NCBI GenBank assembly: GCA_963422705.1
Contig: OY730443.1
Coordinates: forward strand, 1,922,001-1,986,000
Source of the DNA: G963422705 sp963422705
GTDB lineage: Bacteria > Poribacteria > WGA-4E > WGA-3G
DNA length: 64,000 bases
Direction of reading: 5' to 3'
Position 1 is the first letter of the stretch, and every line of letters starts with the position of its first letter. The notes under the pieces are model-generated. The model ran no database searches, was not told the DNA's origin, and was given only the letters and a program-made list of their open reading frames with translations. Both the position numbers and the translations under genes were made by a program. Below are positions 16,787 through 25,926 of this stretch, one piece after another.

Positions 16787-18091
16787 TTAACGGCGCGGCC
16801 TGAAGGACGGGGTACCCGTTTTATCAAAACGTTTTTTTACGGCTTTCATGAGTTCCGGTGTAATCTCTTGATAGTCGTGTTCATGAGCGTATTTTTCAAC
16901 GCTTTTGATAACCATTCCACGTGCAAATGAGGGGATGCGCTTCAAACGTTTCTGTGCCGCATCATTCCACTGCAAATCGTAACCGGGTTCAGTCGCGAAA
17001 GCAGTTTCCTTCTCAAATTGAACGGGTTCAGCCGGTTCTTGTCCGGGCTGATATTCGCACGATTCATCTGCTGCGAGATAGTTACCGGTGGTAGCATAGG
17101 CGCGAGCCCGGCACCCACCACAGACTTCTTTGAATTCACATGCGCCGCATTTGCCTTCAAGTAAATCCCGGTTGCGTAGATTCTGAAATGTCTCCGACTC
17201 GTTCCATAGTTTGGCAAAACTTTCCGTCTTGAGATTTCCAACGGTAACAGGTAGGTAGGGACAGGGAGTCAATTCACCTTCTGGTGTGATGCGGCAGTAG
17301 TAAATACCACACGGACAGGTACCACTCGAATACCCCTGAAGAAAGGCGGAATCAGATTGTTGTTCATAGATAATCCGTTTATAATGTGGCGCACATTTCG
17401 CCGCGATGAGCATTTTACCACTATAGTCTGCCTGCAGCTTAAAAAGTGTCTCCAGCATTTTCTCATATTGCGGCGCAGTAATATCCATCATCGTTTTACC
17501 TCTCCCGGTACGGACGAGGAAATAGAGATTCAGCACCTTTGCTCCAAGTTGATAAGCGAATTCCGCAATCTGTGGGATTTCGTCATAATTCCACTGTGTG
17601 ATAGAGGTTTGGACAAGGAAATCAAGCTTCGCGCGTTTGAGTGCCTTAACACCTTCCATCGTTGCATTCCACGCGCCCTCCATCCCTCTAAACCTATCGT
17701 GATTCGTTGGCTGGATAGAGTCGAGGCTAATTCCCGCTCCTGTTACCCCGTGCCGTTGCATCTGCTCAACGACTTTGTCGTTTAGTAAGACACCATTTGT
17801 GCCCATGACGACAAGGAACCCGGTGTCGGCGGCATACTTTGATATTTTTAAGATATCTGGACGAAGTAACGGTTCACCACCGGTGAGGATTAGAAGGATG
17901 TTTGGGTTAATATCGGCTATTTCATCGATGACTCGAAAACAGTCAGTCTGACTGAGTTCTGCATCGCGGTGATACCCTTGCGGAAATTCGTTTGTGTCTA
18001 CAAACCCCGCAGGGAGATAGCAGTGAGTACACTTCAGGTTGCACAGACGGGTGATATTCCACGAAACCGCCTGAATTTTTGAATTTTCCAT
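16787..18091 (-). CDS. radical SAM/SPASM protein (NirJ/AhbD-like) with C-terminal PCP_red domain
   Basis: Residues 17-24 contain CNLKCTHC, the radical SAM cluster motif. LTGGEPLLRPDI, GISLDSIQP and NLYFLVRTGRGK are the SAM-binding and barrel motifs, close to the NirJ/AhbD heme-modifying enzymes. A SPASM region (GTCPCGIYYC, CPYLP, CGACEFKEVCGGCRARA) would bind one or two more 4Fe-4S clusters. The last 60 residues (DLQWNDAAQKRLKRIPSFARGMV) are a PCP_red domain fused to the enzyme. It shares its start with the stop of the upstream membrane gene (1-base overlap). A role in heme or another cofactor for the oxidases encoded upstream is plausible but inferred. Confidence 0.85.
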   Translation of the reverse strand: MENSKIQAVSWNITRLCNLKCTHCYLPAGFVDTNEFPQGYHRDAELSQTDCFRVIDEIADINPNILLILTGGEPLLRPDILKISKYAADTGFLVVMGTNGVLLNDKVVEQMQRHGVTGAGISLDSIQPTNHDRFRGMEGAWNATMEGVKALKRAKLDFLVQTSITQWNYDEIPQIAEFAYQLGAKVLNLYFLVRTGRGKTMMDITAPQYEKMLETLFKLQADYSGKMLIAAKCAPHYKRIIYEQQSDSAFLQGYSSGTCPCGIYYCRITPEGELTPCPYLPVTVGNLKTESFAKLWNESETFQNLRNRDLLEGKCGACEFKEVCGGCRARAYATTGNYLAADESCEYQPGQEPAEPVQFEKETAFATEPGYDLQWNDAAQKRLKRIPSFARGMVIKSVEKYAHEHDYQEITPELMKAVKKRFDKTGTPSFRPRR

Positions 18092-18549
18092 TAGTTTTTT
18101 AAATATAAGGAAAGTGCAAAGACGATTAACCCCGCAATTAACGTCAAAACTCTCAAGAGGTTGATATGTCTGGGATAACGTCTTTCTCCATTGGGCACTG
18201 TTGTCTCAAGGTGCTTCTGATAGAGTGAAGCATACAGCCCCCAAAACAGCGTCATTAATCCGAACGCAGCGAGTTTCGCAACAAAAGGAAGCATATAATT
18301 TGCGTCAAAACGCATGTCGTTGTTCGAGGCAACGATAAAAAATACCATCGCCCCGGTAATCAACAGGATATGAATTGTAAACCGAATTAGATTACGAAAC
18401 CGGTTATGAATCGCCAACAAATTTTGTGTCAGTAAGTTTTTCTGCATAATCGGCATCGCAATGAAGGTAGAAAAGACAATAGCACCAAACCAGACTATTG
18501 CTGCAATTAGGTGAATACTTCGGATAAAAAGTTCGACAATCGCTCGCAT
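18091..18549 (-). CDS. four-helix membrane protein, CopD-like
   Basis: A 152-residue integral membrane protein with four hydrophobic segments (about residues 7-28, 48-68, 80-105 and 128-148). The first helix has IRSIHLIAAIVWFGAIVFS, in which a His in the membrane recalls CopD/DUF2269-type proteins that bind copper or heme. I start at ATG 18549, preceded by AAGGGAA, rather than at 18600. It is directly coupled to the radical SAM gene. The family assignment is tentative. Confidence 0.6.
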   Translation of the reverse strand: MRAIVELFIRSIHLIAAIVWFGAIVFSTFIAMPIMQKNLLTQNLLAIHNRFRNLIRFTIHILLITGAMVFFIVASNNDMRFDANYMLPFVAKLAAFGLMTLFWGLYASLYQKHLETTVPNGERRYPRHINLLRVLTLIAGLIVFALSLYLKN

Positions 18550-18629
18550 TTTCCCTTGTAAAACGAGACATCGCTTTAAAATGTTACCAGATGTTAACAT
18601 GTGGGCGATAACAGAAATTTAGCACATTT

Positions 18630-19157
18630 TTACCCCAGTGCTGGAAAATTTCCGCGCGCAGCATCCATGACTTCAGCCGTAATTTCCGTTTGCCCGTTTT
18701 CCTCCGCGAAACTTTCAATCCCCGTCTTTACCATAGGACGGACGAAACTCGGAATTCTTTCAAGGCGTTCTAACGCCTCCCGTGCCCAAGTTGGAGCTGC
18801 CGGTTCGGGTTTGGTTTCTTCCTCAAACGCCTCCGAAATTACGGAAGTGAAGGGGCATTTACTCCCTTCAGAGGTTTCTGCTGAATTGGTTTGTGCATCA
18901 ATCGTGTCCGTTGTAACCTCGCGCTTGGCAGTATCCAGTTGTGAACGAATCATCTGCATCGGCTGTGCTACTTCACTGCTACCGCCTAATTGTACGTCTA
19001 AGGATTTGAGCATCTGCGTTTCCGATGGGTTGAGGAACATTGCGATTTCGGTGAAGCAATCTGGGCATTCAAAAACGGCAGTCACCGTGCCTTGCTCCGG
19101 GCGCGTCACATCTTTAAATTTCATTGCGGTATTGCATTCGCGGCATAAGAATTTCAT
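18630..19157 (-). CDS. zinc-ribbon protein with C-terminal PCP_red domain
   Basis: The 175-residue protein starts with a rubredoxin-like or zinc-ribbon knuckle pair (LCREC and ECPDC, residues 5-8 and 31-34). A variable linker comes next, and the C-terminus is a PCP_red domain: WAREALERLERIPSFVRPMV then ENGQTEITAEVM. It begins one base after the Mrp ATPase stop on the same strand, so both proteins probably act together. In ChlB the PCP_red domain contacts the substrate and sits near the NifH-like ChlL; an analogous partnership with Mrp is an inference. Confidence 0.78.
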   Translation of the reverse strand: MKFLCRECNTAMKFKDVTRPEQGTVTAVFECPDCFTEIAMFLNPSETQMLKSLDVQLGGSSEVAQPMQMIRSQLDTAKREVTTDTIDAQTNSAETSEGSKCPFTSVISEAFEEETKPEPAAPTWAREALERLERIPSFVRPMVKTGIESFAEENGQTEITAEVMDAARGNFPALG

Positions 19158-19158
19158 G

Positions 19159-20031
19159 TTACTCCTTTTTAAAGAAACGTTGAAGTGTTTTAGCGACTTC
19201 CATTAGTGCTTGACTAGCGGGACGTTCAGGGTATTCCTGGACATAAGGGAGTCCTTTGTCGTTACAGCGGGAGAGCTCCGTATCAAACGGTATCTGAATT
19301 AGCGTTTCTCTGCGGATAGGGTGCTCATTAGGAAAGAGCAGCTCTTGTTCACCACAGTGCTGACATACATAAAACGCCATATTTTCGACAATGCTAATAA
19401 TCGGAACGTTGAGAATTTGCTGCGCCATCGTTATCGATTTTTTGACGATGAATTGCGAGACATCAGAAGGTATGGTTACAACGATGACACCGCCGAGATT
19501 AGGGATGAGCTCCACCACATTTGGGAGCCTATCGGTTCCCGGCGGCAAATCGAGAAGCAGATAATCGAGCATCTCCCACTCGGTATCAGCGATGAATTCT
19601 CTCAGTGCGCCTACCTCCATCGTGCTGCGCCACGTGAAAGCATCTTTCTGGGTGTGCGCGTTCCATAGCACGGGTGCATCGTCTTCAGCAAGCAGTAAAT
19701 CCATCGAGATAACTTTGACACCGAGCGCGTTGATAGCAGGTTTAACACCCTTAGGAGTGGAATTGACAGATGCATGCCGGACGCCCATCATCTTTGCCAG
19801 AGTAGGGCCATTGATATCAGCATCGAGTACACCGACAGAAAGTCCCATTAATGCCAAGGAATTCGCAAGGTTGGCGGTGATGGCACTTTTACCAACGCCG
19901 CCCTTCCCACTCATAATAGCCACTGTCGCCTTGACAGAGGAGAGCCGTTTTTGGAGGCGTGCTTGTTGCTCCGTGAACTGCCCGACAATGTTAGAACCCG
20001 CATCAGCGGGAAGTCTCCGGTAATTTTTCAC
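19159..20031 (-). CDS. Mrp/NBP35-type P-loop ATPase, iron-sulfur carrier family
   Basis: Residues 41-49 are SGKGGVGKS, the deviant Walker A of the Mrp/ParA/NifH group. LDADINGPTLAKMMGV is switch I and DYLLLDLPPGT is Walker B. Near the C-terminus FYVCQHCGEQ carries the CxxC that holds a bridging 4Fe-4S cluster between two subunits in ApbC/Ind1/NBP35. It probably loads Fe-S clusters onto target apoproteins in the cytoplasm, such as the radical SAM protein or Rieske/APS-type enzymes. The start is GTG at 20031, overlapping the TGA of the preceding gene. Confidence 0.86.
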   Translation of the reverse strand: MKNYRRLPADAGSNIVGQFTEQQARLQKRLSSVKATVAIMSGKGGVGKSAITANLANSLALMGLSVGVLDADINGPTLAKMMGVRHASVNSTPKGVKPAINALGVKVISMDLLLAEDDAPVLWNAHTQKDAFTWRSTMEVGALREFIADTEWEMLDYLLLDLPPGTDRLPNVVELIPNLGGVIVVTIPSDVSQFIVKKSITMAQQILNVPIISIVENMAFYVCQHCGEQELLFPNEHPIRRETLIQIPFDTELSRCNDKGLPYVQEYPERPASQALMEVAKTLQRFFKKE

Positions 20032-21305
20032 TTTTTCTCACCGATAGCGTACAGGGCATCATAACTCCGGAGGTAAAGTGTACCATTCGCCACAATAGGC
20101 GACGCCGCAATTTCCTCACCAATGGAATTGGTTGCAACTAATTCAAATTCACGTCCCGCTTTGATGACATTGACTACACCGTCCCGGGCAGTTAGATAGA
20201 TAAAACCGTTCGCGTAAATTGGGGATGCGCGGTGGCGGTGCCGGTGTGTGCGTTTGCGGTAGAGCTGCTTGCCTGTTTCAGCATCAATGCACAACACGTC
20301 ACCGTTTTCTCGACATAAATAGACTAAACCGTCGTGGATGAGAGGAGAGGGGACGTCCGGCGTACCTTGTTTGAGTTTCCAGATTTGCCATTTGCTGTTG
20401 GTAATATCTTTGCCTCGCGCCGACGCGTCGATGCCTAAAACGGGGCCGTTTTTCGCGGAAGGCACGACAATGAGTCCATCGGTTACAACGGGAGAAGCCA
20501 CAAAACGAAGCGAATAGTTATAACTCGCTACTGGATTTAAACCACCGCATCGCCATATCTCACTACCGTCTTCAAGGCGATGCGCTGTAACGTAGTCTGC
20601 CCCGTGCACAATGAGAAATTCCTGTTCAGCGTCGCGGTAAATAACTGGCGAGGTATAGGCTTGTTCGCATTCCTCGGTAGCATCGCTTTGGCGTTCGTGT
20701 TTCCAAATCTCAGCCCCAGTGGCTTTATCGATTGCAAGCACCAACCACGCGTTGCTGTGAATAAGTTGAATGTATAGCCTATCTTTATCGAGCAGCGGTG
20801 AGGTGGACATGACAAAGTAGAGGCTAAAACTACCATAACGTTCCTGCAGATTTGTTTGCCAGAGCAGGTTTCCCTCAACGTCGTGACATGCCAGGTTACC
20901 GTTCCCGATAAATGTCCACACGTGTTTACCGTCGGTTGAGGGCGAAGGGGCGGCGAGATTCGCTTCACCGCGTCGGACAACACGATTGCCGCTTCCCAAA
21001 TTCCGTTTCCACAGGATGCTGCCTTCAGTTGTCACGCAGAGGAGTACAAGTTCATCACCATCCGCAGAGGTGAGGAAAATTCGTTCTTCCCACACAATCG
21101 GGGTGGACGCGGCTTCACCTGGAAGTGGCAAACGCCACCGCACATTCTCTATACTTGACCAATGTGTAGGAATATCGGTTTCTTGGCTTATGCCATCGTT
21201 GTGAAGTCCACGCCAACGGGGCCAGTTTTCTGCAAAACTATTGCTAATTAGGATGAACGTCGCAAGTGACAGAATTAAAGTAGTTCTGAAAATATGTTTT
21301 TTCAT
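20028..21305 (-). CDS. secreted PQQ-like beta-propeller protein
   Basis: After a signal peptide (MKKHIFRTTLILSLATFILISNSFA) comes WPRWRGLHNDGIS, the usual opening of planctomycete-type outer-membrane or periplasmic propellers. The rest is a series of repeats such as GSILWKRNLGS, GNLLWQTNLQ and GKQLYRKRTH, consistent with an eight-bladed PQQ-type propeller. No catalytic Asp/Glu set or heme motif is seen, so it is more likely a binding or assembly protein than a dehydrogenase. I use ATG 21305 rather than 21344. It overlaps the Mrp gene by 4 bp. Confidence 0.8.
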   Translation of the reverse strand: MKKHIFRTTLILSLATFILISNSFAENWPRWRGLHNDGISQETDIPTHWSSIENVRWRLPLPGEAASTPIVWEERIFLTSADGDELVLLCVTTEGSILWKRNLGSGNRVVRRGEANLAAPSPSTDGKHVWTFIGNGNLACHDVEGNLLWQTNLQERYGSFSLYFVMSTSPLLDKDRLYIQLIHSNAWLVLAIDKATGAEIWKHERQSDATEECEQAYTSPVIYRDAEQEFLIVHGADYVTAHRLEDGSEIWRCGGLNPVASYNYSLRFVASPVVTDGLIVVPSAKNGPVLGIDASARGKDITNSKWQIWKLKQGTPDVPSPLIHDGLVYLCRENGDVLCIDAETGKQLYRKRTHRHRHRASPIYANGFIYLTARDGVVNVIKAGREFELVATNSIGEEIAASPIVANGTLYLRSYDALYAIGEKK

Positions 21306-21578
21306 GGTGAGGTTTTCGTTTTTTGTACGTTGCTTGTATCGCAATTTATCTCAAGTTATAATATCATCTATACTTATTCTCATCTGTCGACACACATCTA
21401 CTGGTTCCATTTAACTGATATCGGGATATTTTTGATAGGGTTCCTACTTTATATTCTGGGAACTCGTGCCTGATTCTATAACGTAGCCTTCGTTTGTGAT
21501 AGTGGGCAACTGTATTTGGGCCAGAGAATCGGCAGATTCGAGCCCCAGCGATACGTTAGTATATCCTTATTCCTAATT

Positions 21579-23471
21579 CTATTTTTGATAGTACTGCCCC
21601 AGCACTTCATTTGCGAGGCTTCGTCCATCTTCAATAACGCGTGCGGCGAAGTCAAGTGTAACCTGTTCTATCCCTGTCTCATTGGCTCGCTGTTCAATAC
21701 GTGTTTTGGTAATATTCCGCATAAAACCGGCTGGCACCAGATTCAAGCGTTCCATGGCGTCTTCTGTCCAGTGGACTGGGCTTTCAAAATTATCGACGTG
21801 GAATTTGGATTGTGCCTGTGCTGTTGTCGCAACCGCGCGGAGTTCAGGTGCATCTTCACGGACAGCGGCAGCTTCCCCCATATTCTCATCAATAATCTGG
21901 GTTGCGAACGTGTTGGTAATGGTACCGATTTTTTGGGAGCGTGCTGATTTCTCAATTCGTGCTTTAACATTTCGCCGCATATAGCCGCGTGGGACACGCC
22001 GCAGTGCCTTCTTCGACGCTTCGGACCATTTTAGGCGCACGCCATCAAACATTTCCTCTTCTGCGGCGCCCCCTTCGTCAACGGCAATATGTTCAAGCGA
22101 ATCTTTATCAACCATTTGAAAGCGTACGGGCAGGGCACTACAGACTGGGCACTTAATCGGTTGTTGGTTGTGCGCTGCATATCCACATTCACCACAAATG
22201 TAAGTTTGCACAGCATACGATTCCAAAACCTTCTGCTCAGCGATTTCTTTGGCGACGCGCATCAACTTCTCCGAGGCGCGTTGTGGCATAATCGTCTCCA
22301 TCGCTTTGTCGATAACACTCTCAGTAATGACAGAATGCCCGCGCTCAATCGCAAAACGGTGCACCGCCGTTTTCGCGATTCCACGGACAAGCGACGGCGC
22401 TTTTTCCATTCTATCCAATGCCTCTTGCGTCCATACGAGGGTTTCTTCCGCCTTGACGTCAATCTGTGGGAAATAGCGTTGACTTGATAGAAGGACGTTA
22501 CACGGTGCAAGACGCAGTAGGTTCTCAGCGTTACTGCCAACATCCATATCTTGCTCACTGTGGACGCCGATTCTACCTAAAACAAGGAGCGAAGGGGCTG
22601 TTTTTCGGGCATATTGTAGAATTTTTTCATAAGCTTTTCCATCAAGTAGGGTTATTTTTAGTGTGTAGTCGTGTTCTTCTTTAGCAATCGCGCGTGCGAT
22701 TTCAAGGTGTGACTGGTAGATTTTTGCTAATCCGGTATCAATGACTTCTTCGTGTAATTGCTCCTGCTCTTTAAATCTAAAGGTTCTCGATGCGCGCTCA
22801 GTTAGCACATTAACAACCGAATTGAAGACGATGTAGTGTAGGTACGGGTCGTAAACACCAACGGCTTCAACCTGTTTATTAAAGGCATTCCCAAGTTGAA
22901 TAGCGGTTTTTAATCCGGCAAAAGATTCGGGACTTCCATCAATTCCGACGAGAATGTTGCCCGACTGTTCATCAACCGGCTCAAGATTTCGGACAATGAG
23001 CGTATCCGTTTTCACACGACGGGTGACGCGTTCGCATACACCCCCAATCAGGCTATCCTTCACCGCACCCATTCCAAGTGCCCCGATAATCACCAAATCA
23101 TAATCGTTATCCTGGATATCCTCAACCAATTTGATAAAATGCTTGCCTTCTGGCATTTTTGCTTCAAATGGGATATCAAACGTTTCACATTTCTGTTTCA
23201 TCACCTCAAGATAGGAATCGGAAATCAGTTGCAGTCCCATCGTAATAAGCGTATCGTGAATACGGCGTTGCTTTTCGAGTTCAACTTCGTCTTGGTACTC
23301 TTCAGGTAAGGTATATTCCATCTGTTTAAAGCGTACGTCATGCATTTTTGCGGCATAGACGTGCGAACCTACGAGATGAGAACCAAATTTCCTTGCGAAT
23401 TCAACGGCTAAGGCGATACTAGCATCTGAGTAGTCTGAATTATCAACAGGAACATAAATTTTCTTTAGCAT
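21579..23471 (-). CDS. tandem universal stress protein with rubredoxin-like and three PCP_red domains
   Basis: A 630-residue multidomain protein. Residues 1-165 are a UspA domain with the ATP loop GALGMGAVKDSLIGG (G-x2-G-x9-G). Residues about 170-330 are a second UspA domain starting GNILVGIDGS. Then come PCP_red copy 1 (WTQEALDRMEKAPSLVRGI), a rubrerythrin-type rubredoxin knuckle (YICGECGY...CPVCSA, about residues 418-455), PCP_red copy 2 (KWSEASKKALRRVPRGYMRRN) and copy 3 (HWTEDAMERLNLVPAGFMRN). The two Usp domains bind nucleotide, the knuckle binds iron or zinc. The combination suggests a stress- or redox-sensing scaffold, with the Mrp and radical SAM proteins encoded downstream as possible partners. 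Confidence 0.85.
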   Translation of the reverse strand: MLKKIYVPVDNSDYSDASIALAVEFARKFGSHLVGSHVYAAKMHDVRFKQMEYTLPEEYQDEVELEKQRRIHDTLITMGLQLISDSYLEVMKQKCETFDIPFEAKMPEGKHFIKLVEDIQDNDYDLVIIGALGMGAVKDSLIGGVCERVTRRVKTDTLIVRNLEPVDEQSGNILVGIDGSPESFAGLKTAIQLGNAFNKQVEAVGVYDPYLHYIVFNSVVNVLTERASRTFRFKEQEQLHEEVIDTGLAKIYQSHLEIARAIAKEEHDYTLKITLLDGKAYEKILQYARKTAPSLLVLGRIGVHSEQDMDVGSNAENLLRLAPCNVLLSSQRYFPQIDVKAEETLVWTQEALDRMEKAPSLVRGIAKTAVHRFAIERGHSVITESVIDKAMETIMPQRASEKLMRVAKEIAEQKVLESYAVQTYICGECGYAAHNQQPIKCPVCSALPVRFQMVDKDSLEHIAVDEGGAAEEEMFDGVRLKWSEASKKALRRVPRGYMRRNVKARIEKSARSQKIGTITNTFATQIIDENMGEAAAVREDAPELRAVATTAQAQSKFHVDNFESPVHWTEDAMERLNLVPAGFMRNITKTRIEQRANETGIEQVTLDFAARVIEDGRSLANEVLGQYYQK

Positions 23472-23516
23472 TTTTCATCCTTGCTTAATATCAATGACTC
23501 TTCGTAGAAAATTTCA

Positions 23517-23792
23517 TCAGTGTTTTTTATCCCTTTCTGATTTGCGGTGTGAACCCCAATAACCACCGATGATGTGGCTTAATAAGGTGGCTGTCCATAA
23601 GTAAACCACTGCGGTTTGCCATTCCCAGTTTAGGAGAAACCGCCGGACGATAATATTCAGGACAATTGGAATATAAAGACACCTGCTCCAAGGGCGGCTG
23701 AATTTTTTATATCTAACGCGAAAAAAACCGAATGGAAAGTGGATTAGAAAAATCGAGAGTGAAATCAATACAGGTGGCACGTTGTTTATCAT
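23517..23792 (-). CDS. small membrane protein downstream of sco1
   Basis: A 91-residue protein with hydrophobic segments near residues 5-25, 38-52 and 55-78. Its ATG overlaps the SCO1 stop codon by 4 bases, which supports translation. It ends with a charged tail (HRKSERDKKH). I do not recognise the family. Given the oxidase genes around it, an assembly or membrane subunit role is possible. A simple noncoding reading is less likely because of the overlap. Confidence 0.55.
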   Translation of the reverse strand: MINNVPPVLISLSIFLIHFPFGFFRVRYKKFSRPWSRCLYIPIVLNIIVRRFLLNWEWQTAVVYLWTATLLSHIIGGYWGSHRKSERDKKH

Positions 23793-24436
23793 TGATTCCC
23801 AGCGGGCGAGAGTGATTCTCCAAGGAGAATATTGATGTCTCGCCGGAGGCGCGAAAGCGCAGGTTTACTCCGACTATCGTAACGCCCATAGACATTACCA
23901 TCCGGTGCAACGAGAACAAACCGACTGCTGTGTAGTCCCTCACGCCCTTTATCTCCGGCGGCTAATTTGAATCCGTTTTGTGCCAACTCATAAATCTGTT
24001 CCCTAGCTCCGGTGAGGAAGGACCAGCGCTTCGTATCCGCCTTGTATTTCGCGGCATAGCGAGAAAGCACTTCGGGGCTATCCCGCTCCGCATCCACGGA
24101 GATAGAAACGAAAAAAACGGGTTTTGTTACAAATTCGGATTGCAAGCGTGCCATTTCCTGAGTCATCATTGGACAAATCGTTGGACAGTGCGTAAAAATG
24201 AGGGCTGCTACCCAAATTTTGCCGCTAAGTTCTTCCGTCCCGAATGGCTTTCCCAGTTGATTTGTCAAGGTAAAATCCGGTAAGCGGTTCTGGGCGGGTT
24301 GGAACGTTGCCTCCGGTTTCTTATCAAACATTGCCCATAAATTGAAACCGGCAACACCGACAATGATAACACCTAACAGCACCCAAATCAGACTGATTTT
24401 ATCAATCCGTTTTTCACCTATATTGAGTTGTCCCAT
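23789..24436 (-). CDS. SCO1/SenC copper chaperone for cytochrome oxidase
   Basis: A 215-residue protein with an N-terminal membrane anchor (residues 14-34) and a thioredoxin-like domain. The copper site is visible: FTHCPTICPMM provides the CxxxC pair and LHSSRFVLV the distal His. SCO proteins deliver Cu to the CuA site of oxidase subunit II or act as thiol reductants for it, on the outer face of the membrane. It closes the oxidase gene series, directly after subunit IV. Confidence 0.9.
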   Translation of the reverse strand: MGQLNIGEKRIDKISLIWVLLGVIIVGVAGFNLWAMFDKKPEATFQPAQNRLPDFTLTNQLGKPFGTEELSGKIWVAALIFTHCPTICPMMTQEMARLQSEFVTKPVFFVSISVDAERDSPEVLSRYAAKYKADTKRWSFLTGAREQIYELAQNGFKLAAGDKGREGLHSSRFVLVAPDGNVYGRYDSRSKPALSRLRRDINILLGESLSPAGNQ

Positions 24437-24522
24437 CTGTTCTTTCCTAAAAATTAGCGATTTTGCGGATTTATTGTGGATGCCTTTTCAGTGCAGCGAC
24501 AAGCGAATTCGTTCTGGCTCGG

Positions 24523-24858
24523 TTAACGGGAAGTATTAATAACTTCGGCTTTTGGCGCGACTAGTGCATCATGCCGCGTTTTTAGAGTGAGGTCGGGCAT
24601 CAGCATGAGTACGAGAAAAACACAGATGATAAACGGCGTTAGCACAATTAATGCCAACGTCCGCCTTTCAAACTTTAGGTGCATGAAATAATTAGCCACC
24701 AAAACCGCCTTAGCACAGGCTAAACCGATGAGTAAGAGGCCTTTGATAATGATAGAGTACTCTGGCATTGCTACGAGAATTTCAATGATGGTGAGTGCTG
24801 CAAGCCAATAGAAAATGTTGATGTATTTCGGATGCTCTTTGTGAGGCGTATCTGCCAC
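24523..24858 (-). CDS. cytochrome c oxidase subunit IV-like protein
   Basis: A 111-residue protein with three hydrophobic helices (about residues 15-32, 37-60 and 68-90), the first with YINIFYWLAALTIIEILVAM. It matches the prokaryotic cytochrome c oxidase subunit IV family, a small polytopic subunit of caa3/aa3 oxidases. It is 12 bp downstream of a subunit III gene and 86 bp upstream of sco1. Symbol usage varies (ctaF or coxD), so I leave it empty. Confidence 0.83.
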   Translation of the reverse strand: MADTPHKEHPKYINIFYWLAALTIIEILVAMPEYSIIIKGLLLIGLACAKAVLVANYFMHLKFERRTLALIVLTPFIICVFLVLMLMPDLTLKTRHDALVAPKAEVINTSR

Positions 24859-24870
24859 GGTTATATCCTC

Positions 24871-25521
24871 CTAAAGTAAATAGATAAAGGTGAAAACCAT
24901 AATCCAAATCAGATCAACGAAGTGCCAATACAGCCCGACGATTTCCACTTCATGGTTAAACTCGGCAGTATATCTGCCCCGTAGCCCGTGTATTAATATG
25001 ACGATGAGATAGATAACACCCCCGGTGACGTGCAATCCGTGAAATCCGGTGATGGTATAGAAAGTTGGGCCAAAAAGCGTTGAGCCGCTAATTGCCGCGC
25101 CTGACAATCCGTGTTCAGGGATGCTGGTTAACGTCAAACCGTGTTTGATTAACTCTGTCCATTCATATGCCTGCAGCCCCATGAAGATGACACCGCCCGC
25201 AATTGTTAATGCGAGGAAGGTACACATTCTTGAAACGTTGCCGTTCTGGATTGCCTCCAATGCCTTAACCATTGTCAAGCTGCTACAAATCAGGAGGAAC
25301 GTCATTCCGGCGGTGAGGTTAATCCCCAGTATCTCACTTGGGGGTAACCATCCTATCGCGCCCGCGCCAGCTCGGATAGCGGCGTAAGCAGCAAGCAATG
25401 CCCCAAATGACATGGTATCCCCGACAAGAAAAATCCACATGCCGAGTTTACCAAGGCTATCCGGTGTCAGCGACGGTTCATATACCTCTCTCGTGTCGTC
25501 TAACGTGTTAGCGTGTTCCAC
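24871..25521 (-). CDS. ctaE: cytochrome c oxidase subunit III (second copy)
   Basis: A 216-residue protein with five to six helices. SLGKLGMWIFLVGDTMSFGALLAAY and the later TGFHGLHVTGGVIYLIVILI with GLYWHFVDLIWIMVFTFIYLL are the diagnostic subunit III segments. The N-terminal two helices of seven-helix subunits are missing, as in bacterial caa3 enzymes. There is another subunit III gene at 26390-26971; the two may form different oxidase isoforms or one may occupy a different position in the complex. Confidence 0.88.
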   Translation of the reverse strand: MEHANTLDDTREVYEPSLTPDSLGKLGMWIFLVGDTMSFGALLAAYAAIRAGAGAIGWLPPSEILGINLTAGMTFLLICSSLTMVKALEAIQNGNVSRMCTFLALTIAGGVIFMGLQAYEWTELIKHGLTLTSIPEHGLSGAAISGSTLFGPTFYTITGFHGLHVTGGVIYLIVILIHGLRGRYTAEFNHEVEIVGLYWHFVDLIWIMVFTFIYLL

Positions 25522-25683
25522 TATACTAAACTCCTTTCATATTTATATGGTAACACATACCAAATCTCAAGTCCAATCTTTTCGTATTTATTCTCAAATT
25601 TGTTGTCTTAGCGCGTTTTCGATTAAAGAATTTTTTCGAATTGAGTTAAAAGGCCAGTTTGCCAGGTAACCTGTCCCTTATTT

Positions 25684-25926
25684 CTATAAGGCATCTCCGT
25701 TTCTAGGCGGTTTCCGGCTTGCCCGGCGGTAATGATAAAAAACACTCCCACCAATGAGAGCAACAACCGTAAACGGCATCGCCATAAGAAAAAAGATACT
25801 TGAATTAAAACCGCTTGAGATGGGCCCATCGAGATTTTTACATGCTGGACATGCCTGTATATTGGTTGTTGCCACCAAAATAGTAACACCAACAACTAAA
25901 AACGAAAAGAAAAGTTGACGAATCAT
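25684..25926 (-). CDS. small secreted or anchored protein with CPAC motif
   Basis: An 80-residue protein with a signal-peptide-like N-terminus (MIRQLFFSFLVVGVTILVATTNIQA) followed by CPACKNLDGPIS, then one membrane helix (residues about 43-66) and a basic tail. A metal-binding role of the CPAC pair in oxidase assembly is possible. It lies between the two subunit III genes. The ATG at 25926 has AGGCGG upstream. The family is not recognised beyond planctomycete-like small proteins in oxidase operons. Confidence 0.6.
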   Translation of the reverse strand: MIRQLFFSFLVVGVTILVATTNIQACPACKNLDGPISSGFNSSIFFLMAMPFTVVALIGGSVFYHYRRASRKPPRNGDAL

